Source: Lewinellaceae bacterium (lineage in GTDB: Bacteria; Bacteroidota; Bacteroidia; Chitinophagales; Saprospiraceae). From it: a DNA stretch of 64,000 bases. Numbering within the stretch: position 1 is the first letter of the stretch; each line of letters opens with the position of its first letter. Under the pieces are notes generated by a model. The model searched no databases, was not told where the DNA came from, and saw nothing but the letters and a program-made list of their open reading frames with translations. The stretch is from assembly GCA_016716135.1 (NCBI GenBank), contig JADJWX010000013.1:124001-188000 (forward strand), given 5' to 3'. Below, one piece after another: positions 42,301-48,646 of this stretch. The position numbers were made by a program, and so were the translations under genes.

Positions 42301-42490
42301 CGAGGTGACGGATATGCAAACGCCGACAGCTGTTTGTACGGATTTGACGGTTGACCTGGATAACGCCGGTTTGGCGGCTATTTCGGCCGTTCAAATTGGT
42401 GGAAACAGTACCGACAACTGCCCGGGCCCGTTGATTTTGCACCCAGCACAACAAACTTTAATTGTGCAAACGTCGGTGCAAACAGTGTGA
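27326..42490 (+). CDS. giant T9SS adhesin 2, central piece (GEVED and HYR arrays)
   Basis: About 5,054 residues in one frame. The reported start is only the first in-frame GTG; the real start is 26983. Order: SdrD-B-like domain (from residue ~50: I-D-Y-N-Q-D-G-I-H-Q-A-G-E), a ~500-residue region of propeller-like character, a second SdrD-B-like domain (W-K-D-D-N-Q-N-G-I-Q-E) at about 29230, and eleven GEVED domains (29717-35500). Each GEVED domain has a Ca-loop-like D-W-N-x-D-G-D-F segment. Then come HYR domains (about 35860-36660), 21 HYR-like ~82-residue repeats (36665-41809) and further HYR domains. The frame ends inside a HYR domain at 42490; one base appears missing at about 42439/42440. 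No sorting domain is in this piece. Secreted surface adhesin by inference. Confidence 0.9.
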   Translation: MVAFEIPADAVGGTITAWFDNEVLCQDATNFAPPAGCAPSPCPGGAGTIGGRAFIDYNQDGIHQAGETNGQADVLVRLYECNASGASVFVSNTTTDINGDYFFTGLTDGQKYRLEFELTPTLLAAGLRMGNNGADSRTSVQFYTAPTCDVEFGVFPPADFCDENPLVIVPCYSRGNPLVAGSAAGDPALVGFQYNATGNGAKTVYAIQSQVGSLWGEAYDKDRKRMYTSSFLRRHAGLGPHGLYGLYVTDMTLSPAASTSLFLDLSTVGVNLGTVSDNPGRGLVGDKTTPNVDPEAFTKLGKVGIGDIDISDDGSTLYFVNLFSGKLQSLNIDNDGNPATPYVHTAADVNEYDITAGISCTGGNFRPFALKFYKGKVYIGAVCDAQISQNKSDLRAYVLEFTPGANTTTVLFDFPLTYPKGSPFSSVNDRPGWYPWTDTWSDITALNGGNNNIAYPTPMFCDIEFDIDGSMVLGFGDRTAYQLGFDDYAPTGPGTLYRGFAGGDVLRVFTKNGSYVLENNGQAGTTAGFGANNNQGPGFGEFYNDIWQNGGHSEIMLGGLALRPGSGQVMAVMMDPMLLNPPIWSNGVRTLSNLTGGYVNGFVVFQYSTDPGTGTFGKAAGLGDIELICAIPTNIQIGNRVWKDDNQNGIQEPCEDPIANVKVELYDADGDLVGVTTTNANGEYYFDQTNVDTIAPYGTGGFTGMSATTKYFVVVGKNMTQFNTASNELKIGSTYYKLSLPPNVGQAPDFDINDSDGNYLAGLTGSLASLNGYPGVMITSPGFGDVNHTYDFAFFQMVDCGDLPDDDQAGAYPTNNTNGAGEGVGACHVITSALKMGALVDAEPQGIPSTNADGDDTGASDDEDGVSLPAFLPGQLANITVSVMNTTGSTAKLTGFFDWNTDGDFADAGEMASVNVPDGTNGNVILSVSVPANAVVNQLLGMRFRLSTDAAASMIPVGLAPNGEVEDYLAKVVSFDWGDLPDTGPGTGMGNYQVTAADNGPNHQVVDNLKIGASVDNEADGQPNGTATGDGADENGIAAFPQFSLGQFAVVDVTVMNMTGQAAILYGFFDWNKDGDFDDANEQTSVAVPNGYNGVLQLNPYVPMGAVVNMPLGARFRLSTDIAAAAAPVGPAPDGEVEDYLITVIALDYGDLPDGDNPGSYPTNSTDGGEGAGPCHVIVDGLKIGDSVDGDPDGQPNATAAGDDTNGIDDDNGIAAFPMFIAGQNATVGVNVMNTIGSTAILYGFIDWNKDGDFLDANETVTTPVVNNTMGVVNLNFSVPANAVLNMDLGARFRISTAGNLTATGPSCAPNGEVEDYLIRVMAFDYGDLPDTGPGTGTGNYQTLVSDNGPSHKIVAGLKMGASVDDETNGQPNPTATGDGADENGVAAFPQFAAGQPAVIQVNVMNMTGDQAVLYGFFDWNKDGDFDDPNEITSFTVPDGTNGNVPLNVNVPGDVVVNMPLGARLRLSTDPVAPSSPEGPAPDGEVEDYLVTVVAIDYGDLADNNAPGSYPTDATNGGGEGVGPSHVINPNLKLGASVDGEPAGQPSIDANGDDNNKTPDDEDGVTIPMFVLNTPADVSISFMNMTGGNAKLTLFIDWNGNGNFTDPGEMYSTTVANLAANHVFNVTPPPGSVLNTDIGVRVRLSTDVAASMSPTGPAPDGEVEDYEAQVMAFDFGDLADNDALGSYPTNTLDGGGEGVGPSHKIIAGLKMGGTIDSETDGQPNANATGDGADEDGIVSFPLFAAGQPAVVDVYVMNMTGDQAVLYGFFDWNKDGDFDDANESTKLTVPDGTNNFVPLNVNVPADVVVNMPLGARFRLSTDPVAPSTAEGPAPDGEVEDYQIVVVAIDYGDLPDNDQPGSYPTNTTDGGEGPGAGHVVVPGIKIGNRVDGEPNGQPSATANGDDANGTPDDEDGVVLPMLIEGALVNVPVSVMNMRDLDAKLTIFIDWNGNGSFEPGEMYFTTVSSGTNGIVNVPVQVPVGPQLNTDLGIRVRLSTDAQASMSPTGLAPDGEVEDYFGQVMAFDWGDLPDLNNGIGYATNSNNNGEGFGPSHKIVDGLKLGASVDGELDGQASANADGDDTNADDENGIAAFPTFLAGEATTINVNVMNMTGDQAVLFGFIDWNKDGDFEDPNEKVSVNVPDGTNGVMPLNVTVPENAVRNMPLGARFRLSTDDVAAGTPEGPAPDGEVEDYLVEVVAYDYGDLPDDAPGTGPGNYETTPGDNGPSHKVVDGLKLGDNVDFEPAGQPAANADGDDLAGADDENGVQLPMFEVNVPADISVTYMNMTGGDAKLTIFIDWNGDGDFNDPGEMYATTVGNNTNNTTISVTPPAGAVLNQNIGIRTRLSTDAQASMSPTGPAPDGEVEDQLAQVMAFDYGDLADDDAGGAYPTNDTDGGEGVGASHKIVDGLKLGASVDPETDGQPSGTANGDDSNGVDDENGVTFPTLFAGQPADLTVTVMNMTGAPAELFTYIDWNKDGDLDDPGEVTQTSILNGTNGPVQVTVNVPSTAVINMPLGARFRLTNDPAFNGEPTGPAGPGEVEDYYVQVVGVDYGDLADNDAPGSYPTNTTDGGEGVGPSHIIVDGLKIGPSVDAEGNGQSSTGANGDDLADSDDENGIAAFPQFTAGENATVTVNVMNMTEGPAKLTGFIDWNGDGDFDDAGEMTSVAVPDGTNGNVDLTFAVPVNSELNEDLGARFRLSTDAQASMSPTGPAPDGEVEDYNVQVTCPAIVSVSASTPEVCPDYEFDVTVTHTPSLGNLGIYYSTNGALTAAELYDFANHGANGILPLEDFVVTGDNPTEIYNQTIPAFGNFTIYAILADGNPFISDPNCLPMASTPITVVDDNPPAITCPTDATVELDGTITGGLLNGQPDLAIVSSGPCGVTLDYTQPVGTDDCPNPLTQLVAGFGAAPNYYEYNGTYTSVWQVTDNAGHTASCSFTVVIEDPIPPVITCPDDLTINTDPGECDAAVTYAHPLGGDNCPGFTFNLVQGPQSGDEFPLGETTVEYQITDDMGNTTTCSFTVTVEDKEKPEISCPDDVTVYTSSDGLGDCAGLVPNFIPGTSSSDNCTSPLSNFVQSPAAGTSVNGAHGQQFDVVITVTDAAGNANSCELEITLVDDEAPTLTPPSTPVNVACAQDVPAIPVLTPADNCGIGPDNLDIDFSETITPGTCHDQFTLTRTWIVTDKAGNTTSQVQVINVNDTAAPVWNQPAPASPLTYQCAEDVPAVPLQTANDNCGKPIYVDFNEILTPGTCHDQFTITRTWTAMDDCGNATTRVQVINVNDTTNPFWITPAPQAEVAVNCADDVPLPSIQLALDNCRKPVDLEYTEVLIPGDCHDQFSIFRTWTAADDCGNVVIRTQLVVVEDAIKPVWNQLAPEPVVNVECAEDVPPAPVQTAWDNCGVPIDVELVELELPGTCPNQLQITRTWTAEDACGNSVSRQQVINVNDTQAPEWLQPEPESPVNLACQEDIPPVPVQTVTDNCDVPVFVEFSEVLTPGGCLNSFSLTRTWFAQDDCGNSTSRQQVINVNDDSAPGFVGLPAEATVAVECSEDVPAVPAVTATDNCDAPVDVEFTEVEIPGTCPNQYQVVRTWTAEDACGNTDIFVQTITISDTKAPSWNEAAPQPLVRVSCSEDVPPIPAQTASDNCNAPVDLEFNESIAPGTCANQFSLTRTWTAEDDCGNITTRVQVIQVNDGEKPVLHGLPAEALVQVECADAVPDVPVVTATDNCAEPIAPDFTEVEEPGACPNQYTIIRTWTAEDDCGNSTYFVQTIIVNDTEAPVLGVTPLDLNLDCIEDVPAAPAQWATDNCGVVFIDFSESADPGPVSCPNSTVITRMWIASDLCGNTTSWWQTITVQDNEPPVLAVTPIDFTVECSDEVPLAPSQSASDNCGVVNVDFAEFVQPGGCENQYVIARRWIATDLCGNADEHWQFITVHDDEAPVLPTKPIDLQVNCSEDVPPAPVQVATDNCGIVFVDFAEEIQPGGCENQYVVVRRWTATDLCGNTAEHWQHITVNDVQAPVLVGLPADVVVDVECSEDVPSVPAVFALDNCDSPVDLEFTEIEIPGTCPNQYSIVRTWSVEDACGNSKVFTQTINVSDTEAPVLAGLPTDAVVHVECSEDMPSVPAVTATDNCDVPIVVDFSEVEIPGTCANQYSITRTWTAQDDCGNATSFVQTINVSDTEAPALAGLPTEAVVNVECSEDVPAVPAVTATDNCDVPIVVDFSEVEIPGTCPNQYSITRTWTAQDDCGNATSFVQTINVSDTEAPVLSGLPPAVVDVACSEDVPAMAIVTAIDNCDAPVDIEFSEKEIPGTCPNQYSITRTWTAEDDCGNATSFVQTINVSDTEAPVMAGLPTEAVVNLECSEDVPAVPVVTVTDNCNQLIILDFNEVETPGTCANQYSITRTWTAQDDCGNATSFVQTINVSDTEAPVLSGLPTEAVVNVECSEDVPAVPAVSATDNCQAPIVVDFNEVETPGTCANQYSITRTWTAQDDCGNATSFVQTINVSDTEAPALAGLPTDAVVNVECSEDVPAVPSVSATDNCQAPIVVDFSEVEIPGTCPNQYTITRTWSAQDDCGNATSFVQTINVSDTEAPVLSGLPTEAVVNVECSEDVPAVPVVSATDNCQAPIAVDFSEVEIPGTCPNQYTITRTWSAQDDCGNATSFVQTINVSDTEAPALAGLPTDAVVNVECSEDVPAVPSVSATDNCQAPIVVDFSEVEIPGTCPNQYTITRTWSVQDDCGNATSFVQTINVSDTEAPVLSGLPTDAVVNVECSEDVPAVPVVSATDNCQAPIVVDFSEVEAPGSCANQYVITRTWSAQDDCGNAASFVQTINVNDDIAPSISCPANAFAQCTVDEIPVYDNLAEFNTAGGAASDNCGLDAGTFGLLSQTQNGNVYTRTYVIADACGNSATCTQTITVLDTEAPVFVNCPANITVGNDVDKCGANVVFSTPIAEDNCEVESVTQTGGLPSGSLFPVGQTLITFVAADPTGNTAVCQFTIEVTDMQTPTAVCTDLTVDLDNAGLAAISAVQIGGNSTDNCPGPLILHPAQQTLIVQTSVQTV
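29717..35500 (+). repeat. array of 11 GEVED domains (~526 bp units)
   Basis: Eleven tandem units start with [FIVLY]-D-[YWFC]-G-D-L and end with D-G-E-V-E-D-[YQ]. Each contains H-x-[VI]-x-x-x-[LI]-K-[LIM]-G, D-E-[DN]-G-[IV], V-M-N-M-T, [FI]-D-W-N-x-[DN]-G-x-[FL] and R-[FVL]-R-L-[ST]. The D-x-N-x-D-G-D-F loop resembles calcium-binding loops. Units differ by many substitutions, so the array is older than the HYR array. Confidence 0.92.
36665..41809 (+). repeat. array of 21 HYR-like repeats (~246 bp units)
   Basis: Units run D-x-x-x-P to F-V-Q-T-I-N-V-S, with V-x-C-S-E-D-V-P, D-N-C, P-G-T-C and R-T-W-x-x-x-D-x-C-G-N at fixed spacing. Measured starts of the last nine units: 39599, 39845, 40091, 40334, 40580, 40826, 41072, 41318, 41564. 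The period is 246 bp, with one unit of 243. The first twelve units are diverged; the last nine are nearly identical at the DNA level. Confidence 0.93.
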
Positions 42491-45400
42491 CCCTCACGGC
42501 AACGGACGGCGCCGGAAACAGCGCCATATGCATCGCTACGGTAACGGTTCGCGATTTGATTCCGCCCACCTTTACCTGCCCTGCTGCACAGGTTGTAAAC
42601 AGCTGCGACGGTTTGGTACCCGACCTGGTATCGCTGATCACGGATGCTGCGGACAACTGCGGAGTGGCTTCGATCAGTCAAAACCCGGTTGCGGGTACGG
42701 ACTTCGGCAATGCCAACGGGCAGTCGGTTGACGTGACGATTACGGTGACGGATGTGAACGGCAACGTGGCCACCTGTGTGGTGGTGGTGTCGATTGTGGA
42801 CAACGTACCGCCGGAATTCGTGAACTGCCCGACGACGATGGTCATGGTTGCCAACGATGTAGACAAATGTTCGGGTAAACTGAACTGGTCGATCCCGGTA
42901 GCCACGGACAACTGCGTGCTGACCTCGGTGGTACAAATCGGCGGTCCGGCCTCCGGAACTGCGGTACCGGTCGGCCAGCCGCAAACGGTGACCTACCGCG
43001 CCTTCGACGCAGCGGGCAACTCCTCGACTTGTGCCTTCCAGGTCCAGGTGGTGGATACACAAATTCCGAACATCGACGACGACATCGTGATGCCGGCCAA
43101 CGTAACGGTGGAATGCAACAACGTTCCCGCACCCTACGTGCTGACCAACGACGATGTAAACGATAACTGCACGGCTGCTGCCGACCTGGTGATTGTGTTC
43201 ACGGAAGTACGCACCGACGGCAACTGCCCGTTCAACTACGTGCTGACCCGCACCTGGACGATCACCGATGAAGCGGGCAACCAGCGCGTGCATACGCAAC
43301 GCATCACGGTACGCGACACCACGGCGCCGACGGCAGTCTGCCAAAGCGCGACGGTGACGCTGGATAAAACCGGCAACGCGACGATCACAGCCGCGCAGAT
43401 CAACAACGGCTCTTCGGACAACTGTTCGCTGGCGGCCAACCTGACGCTGAGCGTGAGCCCGAGCGCCTTCACCTGCGCAAACCTGGGCGATAACGTGGTG
43501 ACGCTGACGGTGACCGACGAATGCGGCAACTCGGCAACCTGCACGGCCATCGTAACGGTGGAAGAAGGCATCGCGCCTTGCCAGCCGGAGTTCAGCGCCG
43601 TGACGACTTGCATGAACAATGCGACAAACCAGGACAACGGCCAGTTTATGGACGTGATCACGGTGAAAGCCCTGTCGGGCCAAACCTGGACACTGACGGC
43701 CAACACCGGCTTGTTCTCAACCTCAAGTGCCGCGCCACCGGCCGCGCCGAGTGGTTTGCCGGCAGGCACCGCCCTGACGATGGGCAATGCCGACGGCATC
43801 GATAACGACGGCGACGGCCAAACGGACGAAGCCGACGAGATGGTGTACTACACGCTCCGTGGCTTGCATGTTGAAGGCGTAGGCTATGCGGTCACGCTGT
43901 CCAACAACCTGGGCCAGAGCGGTACGATCGCCAACAAGGCGTACTACCCGAGCCCGTACTTCACGAACCTGGAAGATCCGTTCTGCATTGAAACCCCGCC
44001 CTTCACCATCGAGGTGGGCGAGTACAACAATGCCCAGGGCGTGGTCACGCAAATCACAGTGAACGGCGTAGTCACGAGCATCTTCGACGCCGCTGCCCTG
44101 GGTATCGGTTTCCACACGGTGACGGCCACCTTTGACGCGGGCAGCGCGACAACCAACCTGGTGATCAACGGCCAGTTGGTGGGCGGCACAAATGCCGAAG
44201 CGCAGGCCGACCCGGGTTGCCAGCAAACGATCAGCAAAACCGTGCAGATCGTAGGCACCCCGACGACGATCGTGTGCAACGACCTGGTGCACCTGTCGCT
44301 GGATGCGGACTGTGTGGAAGATGTAACGCCTGACGATGTGCTGGAAGGCAGTTACGGCTGCTTCGACGACTACTCGGTGGTAATCACTTACCCGGCCGGC
44401 ACGAACAGCTACAACCCGCCGAACCGGGTGGATGCCACGCATATCGGCAAAACGCTGAACTACAGCCTGGTACATGCCATCAGCGGTAATGTGTGCTGGG
44501 GTCAGATTAAAGTAGAGGACAAGCAGGCGCCAATCCTGACCTGCCCTGCCGACATCACGATTGCCTGCTCGGAATCGACGGAGGTAACGCACACCGGCAA
44601 TGTGGGCATCGACGATTGCAGCGCCACGACGACGCAGATCGACGACGAAATTTTGGACAACGGCAAATGCAGCGACCCGCGCTCGGTGATCACGCGCACG
44701 TTCTTCGTGACGGACGCCTGGGGCAACCAGGCCGCCTGCACGCAGACGATCACGGTGATCCCGTTCGATCTGAACGACGTGCTGTTCCCCGCCGATGTTA
44801 CGGTGAACTGTGAAACGACCTACGGCAACCCGTCGGCTACCGCACCAACAAACACCGGTGCACCGAGCCTCAACGGGGCCTCGATCGTGGGCAGCGTGCT
44901 GTGCGATGCCAAGGTGAACTACACCGATACGCATTACGACGGCTGTGCAGGCACCTATTCGATCCTGCGCACCTGGAGCGTGCTGAGCGATTGTTTGCCC
45001 GTAGGGCCAAATAACCCGCGCACGTACGTGCAGCGCATCACGGTGGAAGACGTGACGGGCCCGCAATTTGCCTGTCCGGGCGACGTGACGGTGTCGGTTG
45101 ATCCGTTCAACTGCTGCGCCACGGCGGCACTTCCGGACATGATCGTGTCGGAAGGCTGCTCGAACATCACGGACCTGGAAGCCAAGGTGACAGGCATCGA
45201 CCCAACCACAGGCAACGTGATCACCTTCACGGTAAATGGCCACCTGGCTGACTTCCCGGGCAACAACCACTGGGACCCGGATACGCTGGCGGTGTTCAAC
45301 TACACGCAATGCCTGCCGATGGGCACCTACACGGTGCGCTACACGGCGGCCGACGGTTGCGGCAACACGTCCAGTTGCGAATTCCAGATGACGGTAGCCG

Positions 45401-48400
45401 ACCTGGTACCGCCGGTGGCGGCCTGCGATGAGTTTACGCAGGTAGCCCTGGGCGCCAACGGCGAAGCCTTCATCAACGCCTCGACCTTCGACGACGGTTC
45501 GTACGACAACTGCGCACCGGTCGAGTTCAAGGCGCGCCGGATGGACGACAACGACTGCCAGGACAACGACTTTTTCTACGACCAGGTCAAATTCTGCTGC
45601 GACGATGTGAACGACACCATCACGGTGATCTTCCGCGTGTACGACGTGGATGTGCAGCCGGGCGCAGTCAACCTGGATGAATACGAAGGCAAATACAACG
45701 ACTGCATGGTGCAGGTGTTTGTCGAGGACAAAATCAAACCGATCTGTAACGCGCCGGCCAACGTGACGGTCAGTTGTGAAAACTTCGACCCGAGTTTGTG
45801 GGCTTACGGCGCCGCCACGGCGACCGACAACTGCTGCATCGACACGATCACGACGACGACGAACTACACGTTCTTCGACACGCTGTGCTCGAAAGGCACG
45901 ATCACGCGGACCTTCCGCGCCTTTGACTGCGGCGGCCAGTCGAGCCAGTGCACGCAGCGGGTATTCGTGAACTACGAACAGGATTACTGGCTGCGCTTCC
46001 CGAACGATGTGATCGTAACGGTTTGCGACGGCACGGGCAACTACGGAGAGCCGACCTTCAACGGCGAAGATTGCGAGTTGTTCGGCGTATCGTTTGAAGA
46101 CGAGGTCTTCACGGTGGTACCCGACGCCTGCTTCAAGATCGAGCGGACGTGGACGATCATCAACTGGTGCACCTACAGTCCGAATGTGGCTTGTGTGACG
46201 ATCCCGAACCCGAACCCGAACGCGACGACGAACAACCCGGCGAACCTGGTGGGTCCGACGATCGCGCCGGCGGGTACGCCGCAGCCCTGGACACCCTCGA
46301 ACGTGCGGGTGAACCCGACCGATCCGCAACCGCTGAACTACTCGGTGTTCTACCACGGCGGCACGTACACGGATTACACGACGGGTCAGCAGGTCACAGT
46401 GCCGGGTATTGCCGGGGTGAACTGCTTCAAGTACAAGCAGATCATCAAGATCATCGACACGGAAAAACCGATCGTGGAAAACTGTCCGGCCAGCCCGCTG
46501 GAAGTATGCGACCTGACGGCCAACGACGGCAATTTGTGGAATCAGCCGTACTGGTACGACAGCCAGACGATGAGCCACAATTTGTGCGAAGCGCCGACCG
46601 ACCTGTCCATCGTGGCCACCGACTTGTGCTCGGGCGCCAACGTGACGGTGCGCTATTTGCTGTTCCTGGATTTGGACGGCGACGGTGTGATGGAAACGGT
46701 GGTATCGAGCACGAACCTGCCGGGCTACAACAACGTGCAGTTTGGCAATGCGGTGAATCCGAATTTTGCAGGCGGCGAATCGCGGGCCTTCGACGGGCGT
46801 CCGGTAGCGGCCAACCAGAAGTACGGTTTTGCCTTGCAAACAACAACAAGCGGTACGAAGAAGACGGCCAGCGTGCGCTGGAACACGCTCCAGCAGCCGA
46901 ATAATTACGCCATTCCGGAATTGCCCTACGGCACGCACAAGATCAAGTGGATCGTGGAAGACGGCTGTGGCAACGAAACCGTTTGCGAGTACACTTTCGA
47001 GGTGAAGGATTGCAAAAAACCGACGGTGGTGTGCATCAACGGCCTGAGTGTGAACATCATGCCGACGCAGATGATCAGCCTGTGGGCCGCGGACTTCCTG
47101 CAGTACACGGAAGACAACTGCACACCGGCGGATAAATTGCAAATCGCGATCCGCAAGTCGGGCACAGGTACGGGCTTCCCGCTGAACCCCGACGGCACGC
47201 CGCAGACGAGCGTAACGTTTGATTGCAACGAAACGGGCACGCAGTTCGTGGAATTGTGGTCGCGCGATTTGGCGGGCAATGCGGATTACTGTGAAACGTA
47301 CGTGATCGTGCAGGACCCCAACGGGTTCTGTGGCAATGACCACGGTGTGGTGGCCGGTGCGCTGAAAACGGAATTGGCTGACGGGCTTGAAGATGCGGAG
47401 GTGGAGTTGAGCGGCTCGCACCCGGCCTTGCCGCCGAGCACGCTGTTCAACACCTCGAATATCGACGGGCAGTACCAGTTCAGCGGCATACCCTTCCTGG
47501 GTGACTACACGGTGACGCCGGTGAAAGACAACGACCCGCTGAACGGGGTATCGACCTTCGACCTGGTGCTGATCAACAAGCACATCCTGGGCCTGGAGCC
47601 CTTGAACACGCCGTACAAGATGATCGCTGCGGATGCGAACAACAGCCGCTCGATCACGACCTTCGACATTGTGGAGTTGCGCAAATTGATCCTGGGCTTG
47701 TACACGGAATTGCCGAACAACACGTCCTGGCGTTTTGTGGATGCCGAATTTGGCTTCCCCGATCCGGCAAACCCCTTCCAGACGATCTTCCCGGAAACGA
47801 AGCAGATCGCGGCGATGCAGGTGAGCCAGTTGGACGAGGATTTTGTGTCGGTGAAAGTGGGCGACGTGAACGGCAACGCCGTGACCAACAGCCTGATGAG
47901 CACGGAAGACCGCACGGCGGGCGAGTTGCTCTTCGATGCCGACGACCGCAATGTTAAAGCAGGCGAAGTGTTTACGGTGAATCTCCGCGCCGCGGAGAAA
48001 GTGAAAGGCTACCAGTTCACGCTCCAGTTCCCGGATTTGGAAGTGGTACAAGTGACGCCGGGCGCCGAAATGACGTTAAGCAACTTCGGGGTATTCAACG
48101 ACAAGCACAGCCTGACCACCTCGTTCGACAACGATCGTGTGCAGGGTGAATTTGCGGTGACCTTCCGGGCACACAAGGCCGGCATGTTGAGCCGGATGTT
48201 GAACGTGTCAGGCCAGATCACGAAAGCGGAAGCGTATAAAGCAGATGACCTGTTGGCCATCGCGTTGCGCTTCAACGGCCAGGACGGACCGGTGATCACG
48301 GGCCAGGGCTTCGAGTTGTACCAGAACCAGCCCAACCCGTGGGTGCACCGCACACAGATCGGCTTCTACCTGCCCGAGGCAAGCGAAGCCACGCTGACGG

Positions 48401-48567
48401 TGTACGACGAAACGGGCCGCCTGCTGTATGGCACCACGGGTGATTTTGGCAAGGGTTACAATGCCTTCAGCCTGAATCGCGCCGTGTTGGAGACAACCGG
48501 AGTACTGTACTACAAAGTGGAAACACCGACGGATAGCGCGGTGAAGAAGATGATACAGACGAAGTAA
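42487..48567 (+). CDS. giant T9SS adhesin 2, C-terminal piece with sorting domain
   Basis: 2,026 residues, overlapping the previous frame by 4 bases. It begins in mid-HYR domain (T-L-T-A-T-D-G-A-G-N), so it is the continuation of the same gene, not a separate one. Contents: HYR domains, then the module shared with adhesins 1 and 3 (from V-C-N-D-L-V-H-L at about 44272). This includes D-D-G-S-Y-D-N-C, E-R-T-W-T-I-I-N-W-C, a carboxypeptidase-regulatory-like domain (about 47345-47530), a dockerin-like pair (47540-47710), a cohesin-like domain (47925-48290), and the type A sorting domain starting Y-Q-N-Q-P-N-P-W (about 48315). Reconstructed whole gene: 7,195 codons including stop. Confidence 0.9.
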   Translation: MTLTATDGAGNSAICIATVTVRDLIPPTFTCPAAQVVNSCDGLVPDLVSLITDAADNCGVASISQNPVAGTDFGNANGQSVDVTITVTDVNGNVATCVVVVSIVDNVPPEFVNCPTTMVMVANDVDKCSGKLNWSIPVATDNCVLTSVVQIGGPASGTAVPVGQPQTVTYRAFDAAGNSSTCAFQVQVVDTQIPNIDDDIVMPANVTVECNNVPAPYVLTNDDVNDNCTAAADLVIVFTEVRTDGNCPFNYVLTRTWTITDEAGNQRVHTQRITVRDTTAPTAVCQSATVTLDKTGNATITAAQINNGSSDNCSLAANLTLSVSPSAFTCANLGDNVVTLTVTDECGNSATCTAIVTVEEGIAPCQPEFSAVTTCMNNATNQDNGQFMDVITVKALSGQTWTLTANTGLFSTSSAAPPAAPSGLPAGTALTMGNADGIDNDGDGQTDEADEMVYYTLRGLHVEGVGYAVTLSNNLGQSGTIANKAYYPSPYFTNLEDPFCIETPPFTIEVGEYNNAQGVVTQITVNGVVTSIFDAAALGIGFHTVTATFDAGSATTNLVINGQLVGGTNAEAQADPGCQQTISKTVQIVGTPTTIVCNDLVHLSLDADCVEDVTPDDVLEGSYGCFDDYSVVITYPAGTNSYNPPNRVDATHIGKTLNYSLVHAISGNVCWGQIKVEDKQAPILTCPADITIACSESTEVTHTGNVGIDDCSATTTQIDDEILDNGKCSDPRSVITRTFFVTDAWGNQAACTQTITVIPFDLNDVLFPADVTVNCETTYGNPSATAPTNTGAPSLNGASIVGSVLCDAKVNYTDTHYDGCAGTYSILRTWSVLSDCLPVGPNNPRTYVQRITVEDVTGPQFACPGDVTVSVDPFNCCATAALPDMIVSEGCSNITDLEAKVTGIDPTTGNVITFTVNGHLADFPGNNHWDPDTLAVFNYTQCLPMGTYTVRYTAADGCGNTSSCEFQMTVADLVPPVAACDEFTQVALGANGEAFINASTFDDGSYDNCAPVEFKARRMDDNDCQDNDFFYDQVKFCCDDVNDTITVIFRVYDVDVQPGAVNLDEYEGKYNDCMVQVFVEDKIKPICNAPANVTVSCENFDPSLWAYGAATATDNCCIDTITTTTNYTFFDTLCSKGTITRTFRAFDCGGQSSQCTQRVFVNYEQDYWLRFPNDVIVTVCDGTGNYGEPTFNGEDCELFGVSFEDEVFTVVPDACFKIERTWTIINWCTYSPNVACVTIPNPNPNATTNNPANLVGPTIAPAGTPQPWTPSNVRVNPTDPQPLNYSVFYHGGTYTDYTTGQQVTVPGIAGVNCFKYKQIIKIIDTEKPIVENCPASPLEVCDLTANDGNLWNQPYWYDSQTMSHNLCEAPTDLSIVATDLCSGANVTVRYLLFLDLDGDGVMETVVSSTNLPGYNNVQFGNAVNPNFAGGESRAFDGRPVAANQKYGFALQTTTSGTKKTASVRWNTLQQPNNYAIPELPYGTHKIKWIVEDGCGNETVCEYTFEVKDCKKPTVVCINGLSVNIMPTQMISLWAADFLQYTEDNCTPADKLQIAIRKSGTGTGFPLNPDGTPQTSVTFDCNETGTQFVELWSRDLAGNADYCETYVIVQDPNGFCGNDHGVVAGALKTELADGLEDAEVELSGSHPALPPSTLFNTSNIDGQYQFSGIPFLGDYTVTPVKDNDPLNGVSTFDLVLINKHILGLEPLNTPYKMIAADANNSRSITTFDIVELRKLILGLYTELPNNTSWRFVDAEFGFPDPANPFQTIFPETKQIAAMQVSQLDEDFVSVKVGDVNGNAVTNSLMSTEDRTAGELLFDADDRNVKAGEVFTVNLRAAEKVKGYQFTLQFPDLEVVQVTPGAEMTLSNFGVFNDKHSLTTSFDNDRVQGEFAVTFRAHKAGMLSRMLNVSGQITKAEAYKADDLLAIALRFNGQDGPVITGQGFELYQNQPNPWVHRTQIGFYLPEASEATLTVYDETGRLLYGTTGDFGKGYNAFSLNRAVLETTGVLYYKVETPTDSAVKKMIQTK

Positions 48568-48609
48568 TCCGGACCTCCGGTGCGGAAACGCACCGGAAGT
48601 TCGCAGTAC

Positions 48610-48646
48610 GCTGCCCTGTTCCGATTTTTTTTTGGAACGGGGCAGC
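48610..48646 (+). terminator. hairpin after giant adhesin 2
   Basis: GCTGCCCTGTTCC pairs with GGAACGGGGCAGC (one G-T wobble) around a loop containing nine T residues, 43 bp after the stop. It lacks a U-tract after the stem, so termination strength is uncertain. Confidence 0.6.

Noticed and set aside
36800..42454. Two long minus-strand frames (36800-39340 and 39626-42454)
   Set aside because: Antisense to the HYR-like repeats; they repeat only because the sense strand repeats.
43723..48051. 1,442-codon open frame on the minus strand
   Set aside because: Antisense shadow of the C-terminal module of adhesin 2; an Arg/His/Val-rich nonsense product.
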